From Anadara kagoshimensis (Eukaryota; Mollusca; Bivalvia; Arcoida; Arcidae), in NCBI GenBank assembly GCA_021292105.1, contig CM037871.1, positions 40,107,337 through 40,171,336 on the forward strand: a DNA stretch of 64,000 nt, in the 5' to 3' direction. This document shows, in pieces, positions 1-13,700 of the stretch (positions are counted from its first letter, which is position 1; each line of letters begins with the position of its first letter). The position numbers and the translations under genes were made by a program. The notes beneath the pieces are model-generated. The model was not told where the DNA came from. It made no database searches and saw only the letters and a program-made list of their open reading frames with translations.

Positions 1-1651
1 GATGTTCCTGAACATCACGAATTCAAGCATGATGAGCCTCGTAGACTCTTTATGAAGATTGTTCTTTTATATATAACATATTTGAATTAATAGTGTAACT
101 TAGAGCATGGTGTAGATTAGACAATGGCTGACTCTGACATTGTAGTGTATTGTTGTATTCTGCTATTTTAGTTGATAGTAAATTATGTATAAACTATTGT
201 CACCCTTCAAAGAAATTTCTCACATAATGATAAGTTAACTTGCTGAGGTACATAGAACTATGTTTGGAAAACTGCCAGGGTACATAAATGCAAACAATGC
301 TTAGCGGTAAAGGAAAGTAACTCATTATATTGCAGAATTCTAGTTCAGGTAACCAAACATGGTGACAATGTATATAAGTCACAAAGAGTACAAAATCAGA
401 GTTAAACGGACCAAACCAATATTGCTTTAAATGGTGACAAAAACTTTATACAGGGTTTTGGCAGGTTACACGGCCCCATGTACCCTGCCAAAACCCTGTA
501 TATCTTCTAATACTGTATATCACTGACCATTAATGTTGACACATGGAAAGTTAAGTGTTGATTTCTTGAAACAAAAACAAAACAAAGAAAAATCATTCTC
601 AAATTAGTAAGTAAAAATGATAAGTTACTAACCTACCTAATCTTCTTATTGCTTTGGTACACATAAGGCTTTTACCATAGACTTCCATTTTTGTCCCCGG
701 TTTGGAACCACTGCTGTACTTGTCTTCATGTCTAACCTTTGTTTTGTTAAAAAATAAACTGGGAAAAATTAAATTTGTAGTATATTTATAAAAAGGTGTA
801 ATGGGAATTTTTCAATGTGTCAGTACTTTTGGTCATTGACTGTTTTGAAATAGTAGCCGTATTTTACTTTGCAGCTATAACTTTTTAATCTAGTCATTTT
901 AACAGTGGCACCATTCTGTCGAGTTTATTCTATTGAATGCATGTCTGTATTACTTCTTATAATCCATTATATATGTTTTGAAACAACTTGTATTTATTTT
1001 TACATATCAGTGTAGGAAATAAGTCAAACTATTCAACTAGTCCTTGTCTTGATAATCTCAACATTTTGGTATAAAGGAGACTATTGAAAAAGTAACCAGC
1101 CCTTCTCAAAGTTACTTTGTCTTGGGCTGCCGACCTGGCTGTTATTTCCACCACTATATATATATGTACTAATTTACATTTTTGGTCTTTTACAAATCCT
1201 TTAAATCATATTCAGGGCTTTAATCCATTTGATCTTTGACTTTCAGGGGACATACTTTTTTTATATAGAGAAATTTTAAGAAAATTTTAAAGTGCAATAA
1301 AATCAATTTATTTCTGATGCATGAAGTTCAGAACCATTTAAGATATTATAAAATAGCAAAATATATCATTGTTGGGTCAATAAAATACCTGACCCCAAGT
1401 GCCTCTGGTATCACATATATACTTGTACATCAATTTTTCTATTCATTTTTTCAGAATTGTAATAGTTTTGAAACAGTGAAAGTTAATATAGTTGCCATGT
1501 GAACTTGTAAAAATAAAATACATGTACAGAAATAATCTTCTTTACCCAAACTTAAATGTAAAAAAATGTCATTGGAATGCATTTAGAAACCATTCAAAAG
1601 TTACTTATCTTTTAAATATTTTAATTTCAAGTTTATTATGATTTATAATAG
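1..1651. other. Intronic DNA upstream of the first recognised exon
   Basis: No exon of the CCDC87-like gene could be supported here, although its upstream exons must lie to the left because the exon at 1652 begins in mid-protein. The stretch is AT-rich with stop codons in all frames. The first ~55 bases have an open frame in frame 1, but it is followed by no good splice donor and does not resemble the family, so it is not called. A short perfect hairpin at 447-502 is listed separately. Confidence 0.5.
447..502. repeat. Short perfect inverted repeat (19-bp arms, 18-nt loop)
   Basis: The arms at 447-465 and 484-502 are exact reverse complements (core CAGGGTTTTGGCAGG) separated by an 18-base GC-richer loop. 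Both outer ends are TATA. This could be the minimal remnant of a TA-targeting MITE that kept only its terminal repeats, or a hairpin transcript. The perfection of the arms is seen directly; the origin is inferred. Confidence 0.7.
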
Positions 1652-4600
1652 GAAACAGATTACCTAGGATCAGTGTTCCATTTCTACGATTCTGAAGACG
1701 ATGATGATGAGGAAGACACGCCCAGGGGACCTGCACTGTACACGCTGTCACACCCACAGTCCAACTTACTACTTAAAGGTCTAACAAATCAACAAAGATC
1801 ATCACCCAGGGGAGCTCACTCTAGCAAAGCAAGAGAAATGAAGTAAGTGTAAAAACTATACAGAAAAAAGTAAAGTTTGAAATTGAGAAGGCGAGACGTC
1901 ATAGTGTGTTAGCTTGTAAACATTCTTTTTGGAGGTTCGTACTGTAAATAGTGGCATGTGGCCAGCATTAACTTGGGATTTTTTGGTACCAAAATTACTC
2001 ATGTGTTAAGACTTCATGTCATGACAGCACATAACAAATGACAACACAAAACACAACAAGTTGTCATTCAACAACAGATAGTTATTTTGCTATTTCTACT
2101 ACTTCTAAAGTTGAGCCAGCCTCCAATCTTTGATGTCTATTCATGTTAATGAATTTCCTTAAATGACATCTGTTAGTTAAAATTAGGTCTATGAAAATAA
2201 GGTTGAATATGCTTGTTATACACATCCAATTTTGTCCACGTAAATTGCATGTGAAACAAACGTGAAAAATTTCATGTGAATAAATTTTTGCTGTGTATGT
2301 TAATGATTTAGTCAGTGTGTAAGTCACTTCAGTGTTATCACAATTATTTGTGGCTCATATGAAAGTAAAATATATGTTATAAATATTGTATATAATGGTA
2401 TCGATTAACAGTTACAGAAATCGACGTGTTCAGATTTTACCTGTGTAAGTAAAAATATTTAAACAATTACTTATTAATTATCACAAATTTAATTTATTGG
2501 TGATATAGGGCTAGGTTGCAGCTGTTTCATTTATTTTATTTTTCTTATGTTTTTTCATCTTTTTCACTTAAAGCTTCATTTATTTATATTTCAAATCATG
2601 TAGCTTCATCTCTTAAATGATGTACATTAAGCTTAACATTATACACATATTAAGAAATAACCAAACTATTCATGAAAGCATGTGGCCAAGTGGTTAAGAC
2701 TGCAGAATGCAGACTCATGATCCAATGGTTATAAGTTGGGAGTCCCAGTCAGGCTGTTTTGTATGTCTTTTTTTACACTGGTCCATTTAAACATTTCTAG
2801 CTACCGTGTCCCTGGACCTGTAAAGATTTCTAGCTCCCAGTTCCTTTGACCTGTAAATATTTCCAGCTTGAGATTTCTTTTACAAATAAAGATTTCCAGC
2901 TACTAGACCCTTTAACAAGTAAAGATTTCACCTACTAGGTCCTTGGACAAGTAAATACATCCAGCACCAGGTTGTTTGTCAAGTAAATATTTCTAGGTCC
3001 AGGTTCCTTGGACAAATAAATATTTCCAACTAGAGATTTCTTGGACCAGTAAAGATTTCCAATTAGAAGTCCTTTGCACAAGTAAACATTTCTGGTTATT
3101 AGCCCTTGGACAAGTAAAATTTTTCAGCACCAGGTTTCTTGGACAAATATAGATTTCCAGCACCAGGTTCCTTGGACAAATAAAGATTTCCAGCTGGAGA
3201 TTTCTTGGACAAGTAAAGATTTCCAGCACCAGGTTTCTTGGACGACAAGTAAATCTTTCCAGCACCAGGTTCCTTGGACAAGTAAATATTTCCAGCACCA
3301 GGTTCCTTGGACAAGTAAAGATTTCCAGCTACTAGACCCTTTAACAAGTAAAAATTTTCAGCTACTGGGTCCTTGGACAAGTAAAAAATTCCAGCTCTAG
3401 GTTCCTTGGGCAAGTAAAGATGTCCAGCCACTAGACTCTTTAACAAGTAAAGATTTTGATGTACTGGGTCCTTGGACAAGTAAAAAATTCCAGCTCTAGG
3501 TTCCTTGGATAAGTAAATATTTCCAGGACCAGGTAAATTAGACAAGTAAATCTTTCCAGCAGCAGGTTCCTTGGACAAGTAAATATTTCCAGCACCAGGT
3601 TCCTTGGGCAAGTAAAGATGTCCAGCTACTAGACCTTTTAACAAGCAAAGATTTTGATGTACTGGGTCCTTGGACAAGTAAAAATTCCAGCTCTAGGTTC
3701 CTTGGATAAGTAAATATTTCCAGGACCAGGTAAATTAGACAAGTAAATATTTCAAGCGCCAGGTTCCTTTTGACAAGTAAATATTTCAAGCACCAGGTTC
3801 CTTGGACAAGTAAAGATGTCCAGCACTAGATTCCTTAGACAAGTAAATATTTCAAGCACCAGGTTCCTTGGACAAGTAAATATTTCAAGCACCAGGTTCC
3901 TTGGACAAGTAAATATTTCAAACACCAGGTTCTTTGGACAAGTAAAGATGTCCAGCACTAGATTCCTTAGACAAGTAAATATTTCAAGCACCAGGTTCCT
4001 TGGACAAGTAAATATTTCAAGCACCAGATTCCTTAGACAAGTAAATCTTTCCTGCACCAGATTCCTTGGACAAGTAAATATTTCAAGCACCAGGTTCCTT
4101 GGACAAGTAAAGATTTCCAACACCAGGTTCCTTGGACAAGAAAAGATTTCCAGCACCAGGTTCCTTGGACTAGTGAATATTTTAAGCACCAGGTTCCTTG
4201 GACAAGTAAATATTTCCAGCACCAGATTCCTTGGACAAGTAAATATGGTATTTCCAACACCAGGTTCCTTGGACAAGAAAAGATTTCCAGCACCAGGTTC
4301 CTTGGACTAGTGAATATTTTAAGCACCAGGTTCCTTTGGACAAGTAAAGATTTCCAGCACCAGGTTCCCATTGAGATGTTCTTTTTTTTTATTTTCCAAG
4401 ATTATATTTTATACCATAGAAGTTCATGCACTGGATGATGTTTTTAAGATTAGAAATGTTTTAGAAATGTTTTAGAGAATCAATGATTTTTTTAGATGTT
4501 GCTACAATATGTATTTTGTTTCTTATGTTATTAGATCTGTTCCATAGCTCAGACAAGTTTGCCAGTTGACAAGTTTCAAAGCTCAGACAGGCTTTCTTTC

Positions 4601-7600
4601 CTGTTCACATTTTACATAGCTAAGAGGAGCTTTCCAGTTGACATGCTCCATAGCTCAGACAAGGTTTCCGGTTGACAGGTTCCATAGTTCTGACAAGCTT
4701 TCCAGTTGACATGTTCTGTAGTTCAGACAAGTTTGCCAGTTGATTTATTCCATAGCTGAGACAAGCTTGCCAGTTGACACATCCATAGCTCAGACAAGCT
4801 TGCCAGTTCACATTTTACTAACTCAGACAAGCTTGCCAGTTGACACATCCAGAGCTCAGACAAGCTTGCCAGTTCACATGTTCCATAGCTAAGACAAGCT
4901 TGCCAGTTGACATGTTCCATAGCTCAAACAAGCTTGCCAGTTGAGATGTTCCAAAGCTCAAACAAGCTTTCCAGTTCACATATTCCTTAGCTCAGACAAG
5001 CTTGCCAGTTTATATGTTCCATAGCTCAGACAAGCTTGCCAGTTGACATATTCCATAGCTCAGATTAGGTTGTCAGTTGACATATTCCATAGCTCAGACA
5101 AGGTTGTCAGTTGACATGTTCCATAGCTCAAACAGGCTTGCCAATTGACATGTTCCAAATCTCAGACAAGTTTGCCATTTGGCATGTTCCATAGCTCAGA
5201 CAAGCTTGCCAGTTGACAAATCCATAGCTCAGACCAGCTTGCCAGTTGACAAATCCATAGCTCAGACCAGCTTTCCAGTTGACATGTTTCATAGCTCACA
5301 CCAGCTTTCCAGTTGACATGTTCCATTGTTCAGACAAGCTTGCCAGTTGACATGTTCCATAGCTCACACAAGATTGCCAGTTGACATGTTTCATAGCTCA
5401 CACAAGATTGCCAGTTGACATGTTTCATAGCTCACACAAGATTGCCAGTTGACATGTTTCATAGCTCGAGACAGGCTTGCATATTTACATATACATCATG
5501 CACATGGCATAATTGTACTTCTAATTGCAAACAGATAAATAATACATGTATAACACAATTAATTTTATATAACTTTATATTTTATACCAATGTAAATAGT
5601 TATAATAGAAATAATCATGCTAATAGTTCAATATATAATTTAAACAATATATTCTGTTATAATAAGATACTAAAACAGATCTGAAGTCTGGAAAATGGCT
5701 ACCTTCAATTTTATTGTATCAACATATTTTGAAGTCTAAGACTCCGTCATCATAACATGTATACATCAGGTATCCATACACTAACATACTATCATGGTGT
5801 TGGTTCTCTGCTCAACCTCTTCACAATATATTCTGTTGTTTAGTTAATCATGCAAATATTTTGTCAAAAATATACAGATCCAGATGCTATTTTCTAATCA
5901 TATTTGTTATATATGACCAGACCTGTAAATTTATTGTTTTTTATTCTTTATCGTGCCAAGCCTACCGTGACACAGGACCTCATTTATTCTAAGTTCCCAT
6001 CAGAAAGAACTGTGACTTTTATTTGGTTATGCTGAGTGATCGGCCAAAGAACAGTCATTCCCAACTTTTAAGTCTTGGGTCAGATCCGGTCTGGGTTTGA
6101 ACCCATGACCTCCCACTTACAGGGCAAACACGCTACCAACTGAGTTACAGCAGTTGTCGTTTCCGTTTTAAGAAGTCAAAACTTCAGACATATGTATCAA
6201 TGCAGTGTTGTACTTGCCCACCTGTCCTTTAGTTTGGTTTTACATATTTTATACATATATAGGGAAAATTTATATTAATGAGCAGTATATATACTGTAAA
6301 TGGGATTACCATATTTTCGTGGGGTGAAAATTTTGCGATTTCTGAAGTCTGGCATTTTGCGTGGGTGTAATTTTTCGCATAACCAATATAAGTGGGTTTA
6401 TATACTATATATTATGACACATTTACCTGTATGGTGGACATTTTTGTATGGAAAAAAATTACATGGTAATTTCTTTAGCCCAAAGTAAGTGGAAAATTTT
6501 ACCCATGCAAAACTTCCCTCCCTACAGTACATGTTGTATATATGATTATCTATATAAAGTATTTTTTTGCTTCTAAAGCCACTATAAAGCTTTTAGATCA
6601 TCTGAGCTTTAAGCTTAAATTAGTATTAACTTGCAGATATCATAGGGAGTAAGTGCTGGCCGCTTCTGTATATGTGTTCATAAAAATTGTATTCATCAAG
6701 AAAATGTTCATGGACAGGTTTTAAACTGCGCATTTTGTATCTCGTAAAATTACCTATATCTATATTATTGCTTACAGTGGTATACATTATACATGTATAT
6801 GTCATAATTTATTTGATATGATTTTGTAATTAAAACATGTTAATAGAAACATTGATTGGATTCGGCAAAATTTGAACGATGGACAATGGGGTTTCATGTG
6901 TATCACGTGATACCCTCTAACGTTTATGCAGATCACTTATTTCCAATGAATATGGAATCACATGTGATGATGTTTCCCCATGAAAATGACATCATTCCAG
7001 GAACTTGTGACATTGGTGTTTTCCAAAACCTTCCACACAAACGTTAAGAGGTATTGATCACGTGGTACAGCGGCGAACCCCATTTACTGCTCAAATATCA
7101 AATACTGTAGCTTATTGTAGGCAGAAGTCATAATGAGGTTAACACATGTATCATGTATAATCCATATTTAATATAAGATCACATAATTTAACTACTCTCC
7201 TATAGCGATTTTCTATTATGACTAGTTTCAAGTAAGTGAAAAAATACCAATCCTTATTCAAATTTATTAGATTTATCTTTGAAAAGTTGCAAAAATCTGC
7301 AGTCACAAACACCATCAGTAGTAGAAGTAACAATTCAATTCAATACAAATAGATTAAATACACTCACAAAAATGACTCTATGTACTGTATAAAAAGAAGC
7401 GTTAGCGGTTGGAAAATTCGCAGGTTTGACCTTCTAAACTATTTTGCAGTAAGAAATTTTCACAAATCTAACTGTATAGAAAGTGTACCAAAGGAAATAA
7501 GAAAATTTAGCTGGGAATATATATTCGCGATAAAAGCTTAACCGTGAAAATTGTGAATGTTTTTTCCACACTAATGATTTTACTTATACAGTAACTGGTT

Positions 7601-10600
7601 ATTGTTCTTTGCCTGTACAAAGTGCAAAAGCGTTATTTTCACACAAACTTAAGTTAGCACCCATTGTTAAGATTTTTAGGGCAATCTTTATAAAATGAAG
7701 TATTTGGATTGCAGTAAAACAATTTTTTTTTAAAAAAACATAGTGTATATTTGAAGGGTTATTGATGACACTTTGTTGATTTTTTCAGGGAAAAAGAAAA
7801 GAAAATAAATGAGTTAAAAAAAGAGAAGAATAAGTATGAGAATGGAATGTGGAATGTTAATGCAGTACTAATGGGAGGACTGGGTAAAGATCCTGTGTTA
7901 GAAGGCAAGTACATGTATTGTTATTATTAAATACCAATGAAGGTTGTGAAAAGAGAGTTTGATAAATCAGAATAATGCAAATGCTAATGTAAGCAATGCT
8001 ATGAAATCTTTAGTGAGCATGTAGAATGCAGTCTGTAGTAAGTAGAAGCCACTAGCATTACAAGAAGAGCAGAATGGTACTTGTCTGTGGACAAACATTA
8101 AATGATTTTAAGGGGAGTTAAGGAAGGAGTTTTATGCCCAAATCAAGATAATTTCATTTATATTGAGACAGTCATTTCTTAGATGCAGGGGTTTAAAATT
8201 ATGTTTTGTAATGAAATGTCCAGGACCTTTTGCCTTTACTTTTGGCATGTCTCATATATAGTTTTGAAAGTCCAATGTCATCATTGAAAGGTTCATGTGC
8301 AATTATCTTTGTGTATGAAAGTAGTATTTTCCTAGTAAAAATGACAGGTCCATCAGACTTTTAAATTAAATATCAAGGGTCCCAATGTGAAATCAAAGGG
8401 TCCTGGATCTTGGACCTGGGGAATTTTGAAACCTTGAGATGGTGGAGTAAACCTTAGTGCCCAGATAAAAATGATGACCTTTGGCAAACAAAGTGACCAA
8501 TTTTGTCGCATAAGATTGTGCCTAAGTGAGATTAAAACATAAGCAGTGAGAGGTATACTGTGATCCATAAGCTGATATTTTAGACCAGTTAATTATCAAG
8601 ACCTACACAAAACATATGTTCAGACGTAACATAGATAAGACACAATCCATCACAGTGCTAGTTTCTAGCTATTTCTGTCAATATCAGCTAAATAGACTGG
8701 AGTAATGTAAATACATATCATATACACAGTGTGTATGTACAACCCTTGGTATCAGGTCGAGTCCTTTTTTTAGTAGGTGTATCACTACGAGTCACGCTTC
8801 CGAGACCTGATACGAAAGGTTGTACATACACACTGTGTATATGATATTTTTATCTAACATTTCCAACTAGGTTATTCAAACTAATAAAAAACAACACTTT
8901 ATATGGAAAAATTATATTTTACCACTGAAAAACACTGAACTATGTTATGACATATGTTCTGTAGTAATGGTGTCATTATTTACATTTGACAAATCGGAGA
9001 TTCCCAAATGACGTCACAATGCAAAATCCTACCAAAAGTGCATGTGTACTTTACCACCAATGTTACTGTGGTGATACAAGATTCTGTATCATGCGTGTTC
9101 GATAAAACTTGTATTTCATCAAATCAGACAGAAAAACTAGTCTAATGTTAGATAAAATTGAATGCCATACCCGGTACTCATTGACATACCATGTAACTAT
9201 AATTAGCCTTAATCGTGAACTCTGGTCTTATACATCAAACTCCATATTTTAAAATATATTTTTGTTTTACTGTAGTATGTTTTCATTTTTATGAAACAAA
9301 TATGCTCAGTTACATCAAAATTTTTGTACATATTTAAAAATTTTCATTTTACTTTACTACAGCACATTCTCATTATTATGATACACAAACATCTATTGTA
9401 CAATTTTCATATTGATATTGATATATCTTATTGTAATGTTTTTGCAGAATATTTTGACATTATAAGTGGTATGTGATCATTCATTGATAAAATTGTGATT
9501 CATCATGGTTAAAGTATACCCTTTTTTTTTAAACCATGTTCATGTATTTTATTTGGATTTATAGGAGTTTAACATTTTCCAGAATTTTAATTTGGTGGCT
9601 GAGAAGTTAAATATTAATTGTTTTGTAGTGTTTTAAATATGAAATATATATATATATATCCATTTTCATTGATATGAGGTGTTTTTGATATGAATATTTA
9701 TACATATATAGTAGGATATAAGTGATTTTAATTATGTTTATTATTTAATTTTATTTGATTTTAATTTTATAATCCTGTAAATATCCACAGATACAAAACC
9801 AGACTATATACCACAGATTCTATGTAATTAAAAATACTATTTATAATATTTCAATTTATCATGTAAGAAATGCTGATGCCACTATAAGAAACTCAACAAA
9901 AGTAATTCTTATCAAATCAATGAGTTCTAATGAAAAATAACGGTTCATTCCCGATTCTCCCACTTTTAATTACCTATAGAATTATAATCCCTTATATATA
10001 CAATTAGAACAATAGGATTAAAAATATAGTCTGTTTTAAAGAAGACTAATACCTGGTTATTTTTATCAGAAATTTATTTACTTAAACATAATTTTAATGT
10101 TTATATTTATCAAGTTCCGTTAAAACAAATATAACATATAATAATGATAATTTTAAGCAACAAAACATAATATCACAATATTAAATACGCCAGATCAAAA
10201 TAAATGTCAATAAAGTTAAGATGAAGCACTATAAATTCAAAAACTTGACATTGTGTATAGTGAAGGGAAAATATTCTTCACAGCATTTCTAGAAGCAATT
10301 TAAAACTCCAATAAAATGACATCTATCTTCACTTTTCCCTGGTAACGGTCCAAATTGCAAAAGCTATAATAAGACCATTGACCATTGCATGTACAGTCTA
10401 ACCTATCTTAAAGGCCACCTTTATATAAGGGTCACCTGCTTATACAGGTCAGTAGATTTATATCCTATTTGTTCTTTATCCATATTATTAGAACCTTTAT
10501 ATAAGGGCCAACTGCCCATAAAGGCCATTACGGCTGATCAGTGTTATTTGGATGGCTTCAATTATTATCATAATTCATAAAATGGTGCTATGATAATAAC

Positions 10601-10759
10601 AACAGGCATTTTTAAAATTTTATTTTATTTTTCAAAAATATTTTTACATATAAAAAACAAATGATTTTAACAGGGAAAAATTAACTAATTTTTTTAAATT
10701 ACGGCTGATCAGTGTTATTTGGCTGGCTCCAATTATTATCATAATTCATAAACTAGTGC

Positions 10760-10796
<37 letters not shown>

Positions 10797-13700
10797 GGTA
10801 TTTTTAAAATTTTATTTTATTTTTATTATTTTTAGTATTTTTTACATTTAAAGAACAAATAATTTAAACAGTGTAAAAATCCAGGTGAATGAAACGAGGG
10901 ATAAGGAAATAGACTATAATTACTAACATAACATTTAAGACCAATGTTTATATTTACCGGTAATTAAAAGTGGGAGAATCGGGAAGACCCCAAAATAACA
11001 TTACCATAGTAATTCTACTTTAAATTAACTCCCTTTACCAAAGATCCTGCTCTTGTCTAGGGTTCTTAATTGTGGACACTTTTACTATATTTTCAAGGGC
11101 AGACTTAATTCATAAACTGCATATTTTTTATATTTCTTATTACTTGTAATAAAAGAAATTAGAGACAGAGAAATTTTAATGTCAAGTAAAACTATTTAGA
11201 GACTAGTACAAATAACTGGTTACTGTAAACCAGCTTTTATTCGTGGATATTAACTTTTGCGATTCTCTTACCAAAACTATTTTGATACTACAATGTATTA
11301 ACTTTCGCGATATGGAGTTTAGCTGAATGCTTGGTATAAATAAAACCATTTTCAGAAACAAATTCGTGACGGTTAACTTTCACGTTATTTTGTCCTCGTG
11401 AAAAAACGTGAAAGTTAATTGCACGCGAATAAAAGTTGGTTTATAGTATTTCTAGTCATTTAGTTAAGATCATGCAGGGACTTACAGATAGACATCTTTA
11501 TTTCTCACATGATAAATTGAAGTGCTGGTACAAAGTTACTGAAATGGTTCTGTTACCTTAAACTTAGTTAGCAATCACACTCAGTTCACACTTCTGTATA
11601 TATCTGTGTTACATTTTGGGAATCTGTAAATATGTACACTGTGGGTTACAGTTACTGTATTTTGTGGTTCTACACACATCATTGAGAATCTTGGGTGGAT
11701 GTGGTGATACATTAATTGCCTTGAATAAAATGAATTTACCGTAGGTCTAATATTACTTTGCACATATGGTGGTTGGACACAGAGATTGTTATTGACTCTT
11801 ATGCAATCACTTGGAATTATTATTAGGTATTAGGCAAAGGTGCAGAAATTTTGCCTGTGCGTTGCGCTGATGGCATTATACAACAGCCAACTGTGACACA
11901 GGACTTGTTTATTTTAAGTCCCCATCCGAAAGAACCGTGACTTTCATTTCGTAATGCCGAGTGCTTGGCGAAAGAACAGTCACTACCCACTTTCAAGTCT
12001 TTGGTCAGACCCGGCGGGGATGGGACCCACGACCTCCCAAGCAAGCACTCTACCATCTAAGCTACCGCAGTGGTCCACCTGCTTGAGAAACACAGGATAA
12101 ATAAACATGGAATTAGAAATATCTAACAAAGTAGAGAAGCATGTTGAGATCACTGATTCTGATAAACAGACACTAATGATACAGGCTGACCAATCAAATT
12201 AATTTATTTGTCCAGCTTGGTGCATTTTTAATATTCAAAGTTGCTATTTAGGTACTTTTTATCGTTAAGTGTTTGATTTTGTACAATTTCCATACAAAAA
12301 GTCCGTAATGTTAGTACCTTTAATTAAAAAAATCCTTCAAAATGGGGAAAAATCTGTCTGATTTGACCTTTTCATTTTATCCGTCCATTTATCTGTTTTT
12401 ATGGAACAAATCCGTCAAATTGGTCAGCCTATTGATGTAACAAAATATCAATCATCAAAGATGAAATGTTCTAAAGAACAGCTAGATAAATGATAAAAGC
12501 AGTTTGATTGGAAATGTTTGTTTAGGTGGTCACTATAAGATGTTTATATAGGTGGCCATAGTAAAAGGTTTTTTTTTCTAGGTGCAGGTCACTAAAATGT
12601 TTTATTGACATCTTAGTCCATGTGTAATCGATAATTTTATCCAGGTGAAAATGTGTCCGGGAGGATATAATTTCATAATAAAATCTATCTGGAGGAATAA
12701 ATGTCATGGCTTATTCTGTAAAATATTATCCATGGAACAAACCTCACAAGAAAATATTATCCTAGGAAAATATTTCATGGAGGATAAAATAAACTGTTCC
12801 ACATGTTACATTTAACAGGAATCAATCTACTACATTCCTGACTTCAGAATTCTTGATATCTAATATCATTGTCATTCATAAACATTCAGAAAAAGTTGGC
12901 CTAACTAATTTAACTTCTTATATTTTCTTCAAATTGACAAAGAAATTAAACTTAAAAATTTTGTGAACTGAATCTCATGATCCCTGGGAAAAGTGGCATC
13001 ATCTTCATATTTTATGGTATGTAATTTAATGAAAATCATTAATTGAATACCATTTAGAATTATCTTGCACAAAATTCTCCAAGCCAAAAACTGTTTTCAA
13101 ATGTTTATGGTGTTGGTCCATAGCTGGTGGTTGGAATGTTTTAAATATAATGTATTATCACTATATTTTACTGTCATATAAGACTTGGTATTTATGGTAA
13201 GGTAATCCTTTCTTGTAAATGGTATAAAAACTGACTTTTTTTCTCATTCTTCAGATAGTGTAGAATTTCTAAGGTTAACCATAGTTTACTATATTAATTA
13301 CAGTTACAAATGTACTTTGATCGAGACTGTTATGTGAATAAGTAAATTTATTAACCACCGTTAATAAACACTGGCTTTTAGTAAGTAAGCACACTGCCAT
13401 TCAATAGTCACAGCTAGTATACTGTGCTCTGTAACAGAAAGCTAAATGCTGTTAAGTTGAAAAATGGGTAATAATGCCCCAGTCAAAATTATTTTATTTG
13501 GGATGGTGGAAGAACCTGAGTATTCAGAGAATACCACCAACCTTTGGCCGGAAAACCGATAAGTTATGACAACAGTAACCTGCTTGATTGGGATTTGCAA
13601 TTTTCACATTCAGTTTATATATCCGTGATCTTGTGCTTCAAACCATTTTTGCCTTTCAAAAGTTAGTTTTCAATTTAAAACAATTTTTCCATGATACATG

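Noticed and set aside
1-55. Open frame at the very start of the window, possible CCDC87-like exon
   Set aside because: It has no usable donor after it and no resemblance to the family segment expected before exon 1652-1842.
3099-4310. Repeat proteins of 164-192 residues on both strands
   Set aside because: They follow from a 33-bp period (a multiple of three), occur on both strands at once, lie in an intron, and have no independent coding signal.
6856-7047. 63-codon plus-strand frame rich in His and Met
   Set aside because: It spans a MITE-like inverted repeat and has no splice context or homologue that I recognise.
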